Assembly (NCBI RefSeq): GCF_032362555.1
Contig: NC_083526.1
Span: 5,352,001 to 5,416,000, forward strand
Reading direction: 5' to 3'
Length of the DNA stretch: 64,000 bases
Source of the DNA: Amyelois transitella
Lineage: Eukaryota; Arthropoda; Insecta; Lepidoptera; Pyralidae
The notes below the pieces were generated by a model. The model was not told the DNA's origin. It saw only the letters and a program-made list of their open reading frames with translations, and did not search any database. The position numbers were made by a program, and so were the translations under genes. Shown piece by piece: positions 43,686-55,178 of the stretch; the stretch's first letter is position 1; every line of letters starts with the position of its first letter.

Positions 43686-45426
43686 ATGAGCCTAGTTAAT
43701 GATGAAGCTAAGCCTAAATCTCGCGATAGGTCTCCGTACAGTAGGCCCCCTACCGCCTTCTGTGACAAAGATAGTGAGAAGTTGACTGATTTAGTAAAAG
43801 GCAGAGGCATAATCAAAGGTCGCCTCACAAGACTAACAACCTTTATTAATAGCATAACTCGAGATCAATTAAATAGTCAAAAATGCATTGATTTAAAACT
43901 GCGTATGCAAGGCGCAGCCAGCTTACTTACTGAATTTAATAATATTCAAACAATGATTGAGAAGATAGTGATAGACTCTGATTTAGATTGCCAATTAAAT
44001 CAACGAGATTTATTTGAGGATAGCTATTATAGTGCCTTGTCACGAGCTGAATACTTACTTAACCGAGCCGAAGTCTCTGATGGCTCCAGTGTGTGTCATA
44101 GTAAAATAAAATCAATTAAATTACCTGTCATATCTATGCCTACATTCGATGGTTCATATGAGCATTGGCTCGAGTTTCGAGATACATTTATGTCTTTAGT
44201 TCATAATTCTAATGAAATTAGCGATATTCAAAAATTTCATTACCTAAAATCCTCATTAAAGGGCAGTGCGGAGTTGGTTATAGATTCTGTGGAGTTCTCA
44301 GCCAGCAATTATACTATAGCATGGGAATTACTTCTCAATAGATACAATAATAGCAGTATGTTAATACACAACCATGTTAAGGCCTTATTTACCATTCAGA
44401 AATTAACTAAGGAGTCGTACCACATGCTCAGGCGCCTAATTGATACAATACTTAAGAATTTAAGAGCTTTAAAAATGCTTGGTGAACCCACTGAGCACTG
44501 GGATACACTGGTCATATTCATAGTCACTTCTAAATTAGATGAAACTACTGAACGCGAGTGGGAGCAATATAAGTGTACTATTCGTAAACACAATGAAACT
44601 AAATCATCACTAAAGGTGGATGATCTACTCACCTTTCTCAGGGACCGTGCTGAGATGTTGGAAACATTGCAAGCCTCTCATAGTAAGATTAATCTTGATT
44701 CCAAAAAACAAACTACACATAAGGCTCAATGCAATGTCTCCACCAAGTCACAACAAAGTCGCACTACCTATAAGAAGCCATGTTTAATGTGTTACAATGA
44801 TCATGCACTGTATTCCTGTCCAAAGTTTTTGGATGCTAATATAGACACTAAACTACACTTTATAGCTACCAACAAGTTGTGTGAGAACTGTTTACGCTCT
44901 GGACATACGTTAGAAACATGTAAGTTTGGTCCGTGTCGAAAATGTAATAGAAAACATAATACGCTAATTCATAGTGACACGTCTAATGACGCTCAAGTAA
45001 TGACGCTTCATTCAAATTGCAATAATCGTGAGCCGAGAGATGTACCGACCGCGCCCGCGACCCCCGCGGTCCCCGCGGTCGACGTCCCCATGCATCGGTC
45101 TAGCACGGCACAGGTAAACAAGCCGCACATAGATAACACTCGCTATACGTTCAATAATCAATCAGTTAAAAGTATAAATTCTGTTTTATTATCGACTGCT
45201 ATGATTGAAATAGCGGATAATCACAATAATTATCATATTGCACGCTGTCTTCTCGATTCAGGAAGTCAACTTTGTTTTTTGTCTAAGGATTTATGTACAA
45301 AACTTAATGTTACTTTAATACAGTCCACTTGTGAAATACGAGGAATAGGTAACTCGGTTACAAACTCAACACAGATCTGTGATGTTAAAATAAGATCGCG
45401 CACCGGTGCCTATTCTACGAGTTTAA
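43686..45426 (+). pseudogene. gag: BEL/Pao gag and start of protease
   Basis: The structural polyprotein of the BEL/Pao element and the beginning of its fused pol. The ATG at 43686 opens with a charged N-terminus. The DUF1759-type gag domain (MPTFDGSYEHWLEFRDTF ... QKFHYLKSSLKGSAE) spans about residues 150-320. Cysteine-rich zinc knuckles follow (CLMCYNDHALYSC, CENCLRSGHTLETC, CRKC). The retroviral-type protease active site is LLDSGSQLCF near the end. The frame is intact up to 45426, where the piggyBac-like element begins. In BEL/Pao elements gag and pol form one long frame, and the same frame resumes after the insert. As it stands the product would end within the inserted DNA. Confidence 0.9.
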
Positions 45427-46953
45427 CCCTTAAATTGGCAGTGTATGTACTGGCATACATTAACTTTGTAAAAATATTTGACATAGTAGGTATAATAAAA
45501 ATGTCTGTGTCACAAATCATTTTAATTCATTGCAATACTAATTATTTTTATAAGGAAAAATAAAACACGTCTCTGATAACACTTATTTTGACATTCGGTC
45601 TCGAAAATGGCGGACCGGCGTAGCTCATCTGTGTTGACTAAGGTATTTATATTATTTTAACTTGGTTTGACATGGTTTGTGGTGTTTTTATGAACTATAT
45701 TTTATGCATAACAGTATAATCGAATGGATTTGATATGTTTTTGTGTATGGTGACTTTGTGTTTTGAGTTTATTTTGGTCGGTAAACTGATGTATGCTGTG
45801 GCATACATTGCCAAATTCGTAATGAAAGACCCTTCGTTTTGTCTGTATGACACAGCATACATTGCCAAGTTTGTAATGAAATGCTTTATTTGTAATTTGC
45901 AAGATACCGCATGTATTTATGATTTGGGATTGCTTTTTATTTTTGGTTGAAGCATGTTTTTTTGTTTCTTTTATTGCCAGCAAACGCTACTAACTCGAGG
46001 TGGTAGAATATTAGCTCTTGTGCCTGCTGAAAATGCACCCTCTGACGATAGCGAGCGCTCAGATGTCGAAGAGGAATTTCGTGTACGCACCCCGCTTTCT
46101 TCATTTTCTTCTCCAGCACCTTCTATTCATTCTTCCTTAGAAAGACTAAACATTCTAGATGATGACGAACATTACAACAGCGACAATGTTCCACTTACGC
46201 CCATTTTTCAAACAGTATATTCAAGTCCGTCTTTAGAACCAAATTGCAATAAAGTACCGGTGCTGAGTGATATTCCGTCACTCCCAACAACTCCTCTTAC
46301 TCCAGTAAATCCACCAAATCCAAAAACCAGATCCCGACGTCGTCAGCCCACCGTTCCTGTCCGGAAAAGACCGAGACTAATGAAAAAATTTACTTTGAAC
46401 TATCAGTGGAAAAAAGCCGTTTTTCGACACAGAGCTATTATAGAAGAAGACTCCAATTATACAGATGTTCCGGATATATCAGCGTTGGATTATTTTTATA
46501 AATTTTTTTCGCCAGACATTCTAACAGATATCGTAGAGCAAACAAATTTTTACTCGAAGAATCCCAGAAACTGTCAATTAGATTACCATGTAAAGGCGTA
46601 ATTTAGTCATTTCAGTTCAATAAACGTTTATACTATTATTATCTTTTGTATTTTTTTTGCTATTCCTGCTCCTGGATAAACTCCCGTCGAAATTTCATAA
46701 GTTTTAGGACTCACTTCCGTCGGTATTTCATTAGTCACTGCACTTGGCAATGTATATCCCAGCATACACGACTTTGATCCCTTGGTTTTCTATTCACTTG
46801 GCAATGTATGCTGTGTTATACATGAGTTTTCAGGAAAACTGAAACGTAAAGATATTTTTTCGTATTTTTTTGTAATGCCTTAAAACGTCTTAAACCCGAT
46901 TTCAATAAAAAAAATCGGTTTATGTAAAAAAAAAAATTCTGCCAAATTAAGGG
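45427..46953 (+). mobile_element. piggyBac-like element, internally truncated
   Basis: The ends are CCCTTAAATTGGCAG (from 45427) and, inverted, CTGCCAAATTAAGGG (to 46953). The flanks are TTAA on both sides (45423-45426 and 46954-46957), the piggyBac target. The length is 1527 bp, well under a full element of about 2.4 kb or more. It carries the first exon and the N-terminal coding part of a transposase but not the catalytic region. GCATACATTGCCAA-type motifs occur several times near each end. It sits inside the BEL/Pao gag-pol frame. Confidence 0.92.
45607..46601 (+). pseudogene. piggyBac transposase, N-terminal part only
   Basis: Two exons: 45607-45642, starting MADRRSSSVLTK, with donor AAG|GTATTT, and 45981-46601 after acceptor TTATTGCCAG. 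They join in phase 0 and predict 218 residues. The N-terminal part is acidic and serine-rich (SDDSERSDVEEEF). The last part, ALDYFYKFFSPDILTDIVEQ, matches the beginning of the piggyBac transposase domain. The frame then stops. The three catalytic aspartates and the C-terminal zinc-binding region are absent, so this cannot be an active transposase. An internal deletion just after this point explains it. It could at most give a truncated protein. Confidence 0.8.
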
Positions 46954-49900
46954 TTAAAATGTTTTGTGTTGCCTTACATTTCATGTACATTGCCGGCGGT
47001 TGCATATGATCAAAACGAACTATTCATCCCTGAACATATACAGCTAGCCGATCCATTATTTTACGAGTCCCACAATATTGACATTTTGATTGGCGCAGAA
47101 ATATTTTGGGATTTATTATGCGAAGGTAAAATAAGGTTACCAAATGGCCCAGTTTTACAAAACACAAAATTAGGTTGGATAATTTCAGGGCCTATACACA
47201 GTAATACGCACAATATTGATAGGTCTTTCCAATGTAATTTTTCGCACGCTATTGAAACACAATTACGGCAGTTTTGGGAACTAGAGGAACTGCCTAAGGC
47301 TAGTCTCACACACACGGACGACGAGCGTGCTTGCGAAGAACATTTTATTAACACTACAACGCGCACAAGTGATGGAAGGTTCTGCGTACATCTGCCGCTT
47401 CAGAAGTCACCAGCTAGCCTTGGCGAGTCGTACACTCAGGCTAAAATTCGTTTTTTAGTTTTAGAAAGACGCCTCGAACGTAATATTACTTATAAAAAAT
47501 TATACACTGATTTCATACATGAATACCTTGATTTGGGTCATATGAAAAAGGTAAGTTCATATGGAACACCACATTATTTTTTACCACACCATGGTGTATA
47601 TCGGGAGCATAGCTCTTCAACCCGATTGAGAGTAGTCTTTGACGGAAGTGCTGCTACTAGTAATGGAGTATCCTTAAATGACATTCAGCTTGTCGGGCCG
47701 CCACTACAAAGTGAACTATTTGATATTTTATTGCGGTTTAGACGATATAGGTTTACTGCGTGTGCAGACATACAAAAAATGTACAGGCAGTGCCTATTAC
47801 ATGAGTCACAACGCGACATGCAACTGATTGTCTGGCGGGATAATCCTTCTGAGCCTTTAAGTATGTACCAGCTCAACACCGTGACCTACGGCATGGCAGC
47901 GTCACCCTATCTTGCTGTTAGATGCCTCAAACAGCTGGCACTTGAGTGTACTGACCCTGATGTAAAGAGAATCATCTCTGAGGACTTTTACGTTGATGAT
48001 ATGATCACAGGTTGGGATGATAAACATGAATTATTATCATTTTGTAACAAGACTTCAAAGTGTTTACAGTCCGGTTGTTTTCCATTGAGAAAATGGACAT
48101 TTAACTTTCAATGTGATCAGTCATCAGGTCCGTTCAGCGCAGGTAAGGAGTTAACATTAGGTGATACTGTTCAGTGCAAGACTTTGGGTTTAGGATGGTA
48201 CAACACTAGTGATGAATTTTATTTTAATACGCAATTTAAGAGTGACACTAACAAGATAACAAAACGTAGTATTTTATCACACATATCTCAAATTTTTGAC
48301 CCCCTTGGTTTAGTTAGTCCAATTATAATAATAGTGAAAATATTATTACAGCGACTTTGGTTATTGCAATTAGGTTGGGACGATGTGGTGCCAAGCGATG
48401 TTCTACTTACATGGACTAAGTTTGCGAACGCCCTATCGGAACTTAACACCATTCGTGTGCCTCGTCATGTTATTAACACTACTGCTACACATTCGGAGTT
48501 ACACATTTTTACCGATGCATCGCAAGTAGCGTACGGCGCTTGTATTTACGTACGCTCAGTCAGCAGTGACAATAATTCATTGGTGAGACTGTTGTGCTCA
48601 AAAAGCAAGGTTGCTCCTTTGAAGCCCGTTAGTATTCCGCGGCTAGAATTATGCGGAGCTTTATTAGGTGCAAGGCTATACGACAAAGTGAATAAGGCAC
48701 TTCATTTACAATTTAAAAATATTATGTTTTGGACTGACTCAACAATTGTACTAGGCTGGTTACACATGCCACCTAACTTACAAAAAACTTTTGTACAAAA
48801 TAGGACATCAGAAATACATGAGTTGACGAGGGAACTTCCTTGGCGTCATGTAAGTGGAAAAAATAATCCAGCTGATTTAGTGTCCCGCGGTATGTCGCTA
48901 GAAGATCTCTCAACTTCTACGTTATGGTGGGAGGGCCCGGCCTATCTTCGCCAGCCCGATTTTAGATGCGATCTGGTGCCTTCATTTATAAATGGTTTGC
49001 CTGATGAGTTACCAGAGTTAAAATCGGGCGTGACGCTTTCTGCTGTGCCTGATAAAGTTTCCGAGTCTTCCTTGTTTCCCTTCTATAGATTTTCTCAATT
49101 TAATCGCATGAGACGCGCTGTCGCATACGTAAATCGGTTTATTTATAATTCACGCAATACTAATAACCCGCGATCAGGCGTCCTATGTGTCGATGAATTG
49201 AGAGAGTCTGATATAACTTTAGCTAGGCTGTCTCAATTGGAATCTTTTCCAGTTGAATACATGTCGCTTACTAAAAATAATTGTTTAGGACATAAACACA
49301 ATTTAGCAAAGCTAAGTTTATTTATTGATCACAATAAATTAATACGTGTAGGTGGTCGTATTTCCAATTCACAAATTTTCTCGTTGGATAAAAAACATCC
49401 AATACTCATATCTGGTAGCCATCCTTTTGCTACTTTGCTATTTCGGTATGAGCACACCCGTTTGTTACATGCAGCTCCACAAGCGCTTTTATACAATTTG
49501 CGAGAGACCTGGTGGCCTATTAGTGGTAGGAATCTTGCTAGGAAAGTGGTACATAATTGTATTGTTTGCAAGCGGTTAAGGGGAAAAACTCCAACTCCTT
49601 TAATGGGGAATTTACCAATGGAACGTTTGGACGCTACTTTTCCTTTTATGCGTTGTGGTGTCGATTACGCCGGGCCAATGCTCATGCTAAATCGTAGGGG
49701 TAAAGGTTCGAGGACTACAAAATGTTATATTTGTATTTTTATTTGTTTCGTGACTCGTGCCATTCACTTGGAGCTAGTCAGTGACTTGTCCACTGAAGGG
49801 TATTTACTTGCATTAAAAAGATTTATATCCAGACGTGGCAAACCTTTAGAAATATTCTCCGACAACGGTAGAAATTTTGTTGGGCTTATGAATGAATTTA

Positions 49901-50541
49901 AAAAGTTTATAAATAATTGCTCATCGGAGATAATAGATTACGCAATAAGTCAAAATATCAGGTTTACTTTTCTTCCTCCATATTCTCCTAATTTTGGTGG
50001 TTTGTGGGAGGCTGGAGTGAAATCCTGTAAGTATCATTTACGACGTGTCGTAGGAAATGCACACTTAACCTTTGAGGAGTTTAGCACGGTTTTGGTTCAG
50101 ATTGAAGCCGTTTTGAATTCCCGTCCCCTTAGTCCTATGTCCACAGATCCGCAAGACTTCACTCCTTTGAGCCCAGCTCACTTTTTGCTTGGCCGTCCAC
50201 TTACTGCGCCTGCTTGTGAAGACGTGACTGAAATTTCGACGAATCGTCTTACTCGCTATCAACGTGTGGAACAGATTCGCCAGCATTTCTGGTCCAGATG
50301 GGCTAAAGAATATGTTTCTGAACTACAAGCAAGGACCAAGAGAACAAAGGATGATACTCCGTTGAAGCCCGGAATGCTCGTCGTTATCAAGGATGATAAT
50401 TTGCCGCCTTTGAAGTGGCATCTTGGACGAATCATCGACATCTTCCCAGGAAAGGATGGCGTTGCAAGAGTGGCAGACATACGGACTTCGACGGGCATTG
50501 TCAAACGATCGTACAGCAAGATATGTCCTTTGCTCGAGTAG
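46954..50541 (+). pseudogene. pol: BEL/Pao pol, from end of protease to integrase
   Basis: The reverse transcription and integration polyprotein of the BEL/Pao element. It resumes after the piggyBac-like insert in the same frame as the gag part. The apparent start at 46966 is not a real start. Domains in order: the rest of the DUF1758 protease (LIGAEIFWDLL), reverse transcriptase (LRVVFDGSA ... ADIQKMYRQ ... FYVDDMITG), the Peptidase_A17/RNase H region (IFTDASQVAYGA, FWTDSTIVLGWL), the integrase zinc region (CIVCKRLRG), the integrase core (GVDYAGPM, FSDNGRNF, GGLWEAGVK) and a DUF5641 end (LKWHLGRIIDIFPG). It is 1191 codons with no break. It is marked broken only because of the upstream insertion. 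Confidence 0.92.
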
Positions 50542-50583
50542 CAGAGAACACATTGAAAGCACGAGCTTCCAAGGCCGGGGGCA

Positions 50584-50859
50584 TGTTGGAGCATATATAC
50601 ATAAATAAAGAATATTAATTTAATATTTTTACACCATTTCATAGACAATGTTTAACTTTGTAAAATTAGTTTCTGAACGACAACGCGGCGGTTGTCTATT
50701 GCATTTATATCCTTTTCCTTAATTCACAAAAAAATCACGCTAGATCTTGTGCTCGCCATAACCTCATTTCGCAAAAATATTGTCATCAAAAGAAATAAAC
50801 GGAATTACACAGGCATTTGAACCAAAGGAATCATTCATTTCAAGACCCAAGCGCCAACA
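50584..50859 (+). repeat. BEL/Pao right LTR
   Basis: 276 bp, same as 43146-43421, followed by the second TTGCG. Confidence 0.93.
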
Positions 50860-50864
50860 TTGCG

Positions 50865-52620
50865 TTAAAGGTTTTGTTAATTTTGAGAAATTTTCTATAA
50901 ATTTTCTGTAATAACCTACCAGACCTAAGAAAGATTTTATATCTTTAGGGCATTTAGGAATAGGGAAATTCCTTATTACTTTAGTTTTTTCAGGATCGGG
51001 TAAAACTCCTTCATTAGTTATGACATGACCTAGATAAGACACTTCCTTTCTCATGAACTCGCATTTGTCTGGTTGGAGTTTGAGATTGTTTTCCTTTAAT
51101 TTTTGGAAAACAGATTCTAGTTTTTCCTCATGATCTTTAATTGAATTAGCATATATTACGATATCATCCAAATAGACAAAACAATAAATACCTTGAATAC
51201 CGCTAAGTACATTATTCATTAGTCGCTGGAAAGTGGCTGGCGCATTTTTTAATCCAAAAGGCATTCTGATATATTCAAATAATCCGCGAGGTGTGGAAAA
51301 TGCTGTTTTAGGAATATCATCAGGATTCATTTCAATTTGATGAAATCCACTAGCTAGATCTAGGGTTGTAAAATATTTAGAATGTCCTAACTGATCTAGA
51401 ATCTCGCTTATGTTGGGTAACGGGTATGCGTCACCTACCGTAACGTTGTTTAGTTTCCGGTAATCAATCACCACACGCCATTTAATTTTTCCCGAAGAAT
51501 CTTGTTTTTTAGGTACTACCCATAATGGAGAAGACCAAGGGCTTACTGACGGTCTAATAACATTTTGTTTTAGCATCTTATCAATTTGATTATTTACTTC
51601 CTCCTTATGAACCTCAGGATAACGATATGTTTTACTTTGAATTGGGTGATCATTAGTAGTAGAAATTTTGTGTTTCAGTACTTTAGTACTTGTTAAAGTA
51701 TCACCTTCCAAAAAGAATAAAGAATTATATTTTTTACAAATATTCAATAAAGAATTCCGTTCCTCGGAATTTAAATGGTTTACTCTTAATTCTCCAATTA
51801 ATTTATTGATGCGATCTTTATTTGGCAAATTTGATCTGGAAGCGTTGCTTTGAATCGTAAAAATATCATTTAGAACAGGATCACAGTTACTCGAAGTACT
51901 GCTACTGCATTGGGTACAATCACTTATTGTGTTGTCCTCTTTTAAATATGAACCTAACGGTTCTAAAACAACATCTAGTTGTTTAATAATTACTTCCTTT
52001 TCAAGGGAATTTAAAATAGAAACAAACGCTTGATTATTCTCATCTACGCTAGTAATTGCGCTAGAGAGATATACTCCATTTAAAATATTTATGTTACTTA
52101 TCAATCCTTCTTTGATTTGAGGATTTAAAACATTTGCCTTGACGAGAGTTTCGCATCTCGGTTTGAGTTTATAAAGATAAGGAGAATTTTGGATATCGTT
52201 TTGTAATGACTCATTTTTATTTAATAATTTTAAAGAAATCAATTCGCCGTTAAAAAGATTTAAAACTTTATTTTCCAAATTTATTTTGGCTTTATATTTT
52301 ATCAAAAAGTCATTTCCTATAATTCCATCATAATCGAGAGAAATATTTTTCTCATCATGAATGATATGAAACTTGTGATTAAAATATACATTATTTAGAT
52401 TTAAGTTTACATATGTATAACCCAGAGTTTGACACTCCTTTTCAGGTTCTGTGATACCTTTCAGATTTAATTTTGTATGGGTATATACAGGAATATCCAT
52501 TTTTAAATTTTTCGATTGTAATAAAGAGACACTAGCTCCGGTATCAATTAAAAACGTTAAAATTTTATCAGAGATGTCATTACATTGCACAGGAATGTGT
52601 AATATATTATCATTACTATT
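50865..52620 (-). pseudogene. pol: Gypsy pol, 5' part: protease and reverse transcriptase
   Basis: The upstream piece of the gypsy pol. It is read in the -1 frame relative to gag and overlaps the gag end, as in many gypsy elements. The protease has LIDTGASVSLL. The reverse transcriptase has WRVVIDYRKLN, TLDLASGFHQIE, MPFGLKNAPATFQ and the YLDD catalytic box, then FLGLVGYYRKFI of the connection. The BEL/Pao element interrupts it at 50864, just after the reverse transcriptase. The rest of pol continues at 43145. No other break is seen. Confidence 0.9.
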
Positions 52621-52622
52621 AT

Positions 52623-53630
52623 TTAAATTGATAGTGCCTGAATAGCATGATTGAGACTCGATGGAGCGGCACTCTCCTCGAGTGGAATCGAGTTTAAAGA
52701 ATTAATAGGTTTTTTATTATTTGAACTATTATCACTACGATGTTGATGATTTGATAAGTTAAAAGTATTATTTTTAGAAAATCCACGTTTCTGATGGTTA
52801 TTTTGGGAAAACGAAGGTGAAACATTATGTTGAGGTATTTTTGGACGTATGAAACAATTCTCAATTAAATGTCCTGTCTTTTTACAATACCTGCAAAATT
52901 TTACCTGATTAGAATAGTTAGATCGATCAGCAATATGGAATACCTTTTTATGGTTATTAAATGAATTCCTTCTACAATTATTACTGGTATGCCCAGATTT
53001 TTTACAAGTATAACAAAATTTATTTTTTGTACTTTGTAAGGCATTGAATTTCTCCTCTTCGAGAGCAATATTGAATGCATCATTTAGAGATTGAGGGTCA
53101 CGTGATCGTAACATTTGGGAAATCTGTGCATTTATTCCGAGTAAAAATACCTGAAGGGCTAATTGATTAGTGCTTTCAATTTGTCCTGGGAGAAGTTCAT
53201 TACTCATACATGTTTGTTTGATAGATGTTAATAGTCTTTTTAAACAGGTTTCTAATCTATTAATATACTGGGAAACACTTTCATTTTGCAGTTGTTTACA
53301 CGATTGTAATTCAATTAGTAAATGAGTTTGATGTTTTTTATTACCAAATCTGGATTTTAGGAACTCTTTTAAATCAATCCAATCATCGAAAATCGAATTG
53401 CTACAGGTTGATTGTGCTTTATCAGTTAATTGATTCTGTACAAAAGCAAATAAAATAGTTTTTTGATTTTCCTCCGCTAAGTTAAAAGCTCGGTCGCAAT
53501 TTGCGATCCATGAACTTAAATCGTCCCTATTGCCATCATACGTTTTGATAAACTTTAATAATGTATCTATTTTTAGAATGCAAGTGGACTCTGCTGATGT
53601 TAACACTGAGCTTTCCCCGTTGTCAGACAT
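52623..53630 (-). CDS. gag: Gypsy gag with two zinc knuckles
   Basis: The capsid polyprotein of the gypsy element, 335 residues from the ATG at 53630 (the open frame extends further upstream but without an ATG). A retrotransposon gag core (LSSWIANCDRAFNLAEE ... LKEFLKSRFG ... SVSQYINRLETCLKRL) is followed by two CCHC zinc knuckles: CYTCKKSGHTSNNC and CRYCKKTGHLIENC. The C-terminal part is Asn/Ser-rich. The frame is intact. Confidence 0.9.
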   Translation of the reverse strand: MSDNGESSVLTSAESTCILKIDTLLKFIKTYDGNRDDLSSWIANCDRAFNLAEENQKTILFAFVQNQLTDKAQSTCSNSIFDDWIDLKEFLKSRFGNKKHQTHLLIELQSCKQLQNESVSQYINRLETCLKRLLTSIKQTCMSNELLPGQIESTNQLALQVFLLGINAQISQMLRSRDPQSLNDAFNIALEEEKFNALQSTKNKFCYTCKKSGHTSNNCRRNSFNNHKKVFHIADRSNYSNQVKFCRYCKKTGHLIENCFIRPKIPQHNVSPSFSQNNHQKRGFSKNNTFNLSNHQHRSDNSSNNKKPINSLNSIPLEESAAPSSLNHAIQALSI

Positions 53631-54084
53631 TGTATAATGTATACTCGTATAGAACAATTAAAAGAAAAATATGATAGTGAAAAATGAGATTTCTACTCAC
53701 GTTATGATGTGCAACAGCTTCATATGGTAAACTAACACCGATTCGCGCACTGATCTGACTTTTTCTCACTACACACACACACACACGATGCACACGTTGC
53801 AGTTCTGAGACGTCGAGGTACAGGCTTACAGGTGCGGCGGAGACAGGAGCTCGCTGAATCGAGTGGTGGTCAGAGTGGAGAATAGGTGGTTTTAGGCTAT
53901 GTTTGTAAATGTTGCAGGTGGTTTTGCAATTACTTGTAACTTTGTGGCAGTTTCAGGTGTTGCGGGTGATCTCTCTCGTCTCGTGGTCCAGATGTCGTCT
54001 TTCTGCGTTTCTCCTTGTGTTTATGATGGGTTGATAAATAGCTGAAGCCAACTTTCGTCTTTTATACCAACGAAATCCAACCCG
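53631..54084 (-). other. Gypsy 5' leader
   Basis: Untranslated leader between primer site and gag. It holds an (AC)n microsatellite at about 53766-53784. A donor used to splice env would lie here or early in gag; I did not fix it. Confidence 0.6.
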
Positions 54085-54101
54085 TCCCACTTCTGACACC
54101 A
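54085..54101 (-). promoter_or_regulatory. Gypsy primer binding site (tRNA-Leu type)
   Basis: The minus strand reads TGGTGTCAGAAGTGGGA, complementary to the 3' end of a leucine tRNA as I recall it. It begins 7 bp inside the 5' LTR edge. Confidence 0.8.
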
Positions 54102-54108
54102 ATTTGCT

Positions 54109-54622
54109 TGTTATATCCCTGCTGTTGTCTTCGGAGAGGACCAGGAATCAAACTCTTGTACTTCACTAAATTACTTTAATTAATTTGAAGATACAATTAT
54201 TATTTACACAAGACACTACGGACTAAGACTACACAGTTACGCACAAAGAGCGAGAGAGACCCGAATATAGATGTTCACGTGAGTGATGTTACAAAAAATC
54301 TGCCTATGGAGGGGGCGAGTGCCAGTTTATATACTGGTTAGATATGGATGGTGTACGTGACCATCTTACAATGCTGTTCTTTGTAGTGACTCTAAAATAA
54401 AGAATCTAATTCAGATATTTTGGTTTTCTTTGAATCGACCGAAAGGTCTGACCCATAATTTTATAGTTAGATAACAAATTTTTTGGTAAACAAAACCATT
54501 AGTTTGATTTATGTCTATTACACAGATGAACATAGCTCTCTTTATATTCTAATCATAATACTGATACTAGGAAGATGAACATGGGTTTCATTGTATTCTA
54601 ATCATAACGTCGGTACATAACA
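54109..54622 (-). repeat. Gypsy 5' LTR
   Basis: 514 bp, same as 33017-33530. It should carry the promoter that drives the element leftward. Confidence 0.95.
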
Positions 54623-54626
54623 TTAA

Positions 54627-55178
54627 CATAAATAAAAATAATTCATAAATAAATTTATTAACATGTATTAATTCTAGTACTTATTTAAAATTATAGTAAA
54701 TAAATTTATTAATATGTATTATTTTTAATACTTATTTAAAAATAAATTTATAGTAACTCTTGCTACTGGACGGATTTTTTTTATTTTAATAATAATATTT
54801 TTTTTTAATATCGCGAACTTCGTTTAAGTTATACAAGATTATAAATAATTTTAAAAGCCGATTAATAATTAAAATGATATATTAACCCAATTGTTAGAAA
54901 ATGCTATTAGCATTAAGTACGCCTATTGTACTTTACAAATTTTAAATGTTACATTACAGTAAAATAAATATTTAATTAAAGCTCCTTCGTGTACAAAAAC
55001 TCGTTGTTACAATAAAAATAATACAATATATGAAGTAAGAACCCAATCCTATATTTGTTTTATACCCATTTTTGACTAGAATATATATTATAGTGTAGTA
55101 AAATTATATGTGACTAGATAATTAACCATTCCATATATCCACTTACATATTCTAAGTATGTAGGTGATATTAACATGA
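54627..55178. other. Intergenic, includes the ARL3 3' side
   Basis: Very AT-rich DNA; the ARL3 3' untranslated region must reach into it. No other feature is seen. Confidence 0.5.

Larger units (their letters stand above)
43146..50859 (+). mobile_element. BEL/Pao LTR retrotransposon inserted in gypsy pol
   Basis: Two 276-bp LTRs, TGTTGGAGCATATATAC to AAGCGCCAACA, bound the element. The target duplication is the 5-bp TTGCG (43141-43145 and 50860-50864). The 7714-bp element runs opposite to its host. It holds a gag-protease frame, then a piggyBac-like insertion, then a pol frame with reverse transcriptase, RNase H, integrase and the BEL-specific C-terminal domain. A purine-rich stretch (AAGGCCGGGGGCA) lies next to the right LTR. 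The LTRs look identical by eye, so it is a recent arrival. Confidence 0.95.
33017..54622 (-). mobile_element. Ty3/gypsy retrotransposon with env (errantivirus type), interrupted
   Basis: Two 514-bp LTRs (33017-33530 and 54109-54622), starting TGTTATATCC and ending GTACATAACA, flank the element. The target duplication is TTAA (33013-33016 and 54623-54626). Read on the minus strand the order is 5' LTR, primer site, gag, pol, env, a tandem repeat tract, polypurine tract and 3' LTR. Two later elements broke it: a BEL/Pao element in pol and a pogo element after env. Without these the element is about 9.2 kb, normal for an env-bearing insect gypsy element. The LTRs look identical by eye, so insertion was recent. 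Env has a frame break, so this copy is defective apart from the insertions as well. Confidence 0.95.

Noticed and set aside
45954-46601. Host gene with a proline-rich N-terminus
   Set aside because: It lies between piggyBac-type ends with TTAA flanks, and its last residues match the start of the piggyBac transposase domain.
33017-54622. Two separate gypsy elements rather than one interrupted element
   Set aside because: The LTRs match over 514 bp, TTAA flanks both outer ends, the pol halves meet exactly at the TTGCG duplication, and all parts share one strand.
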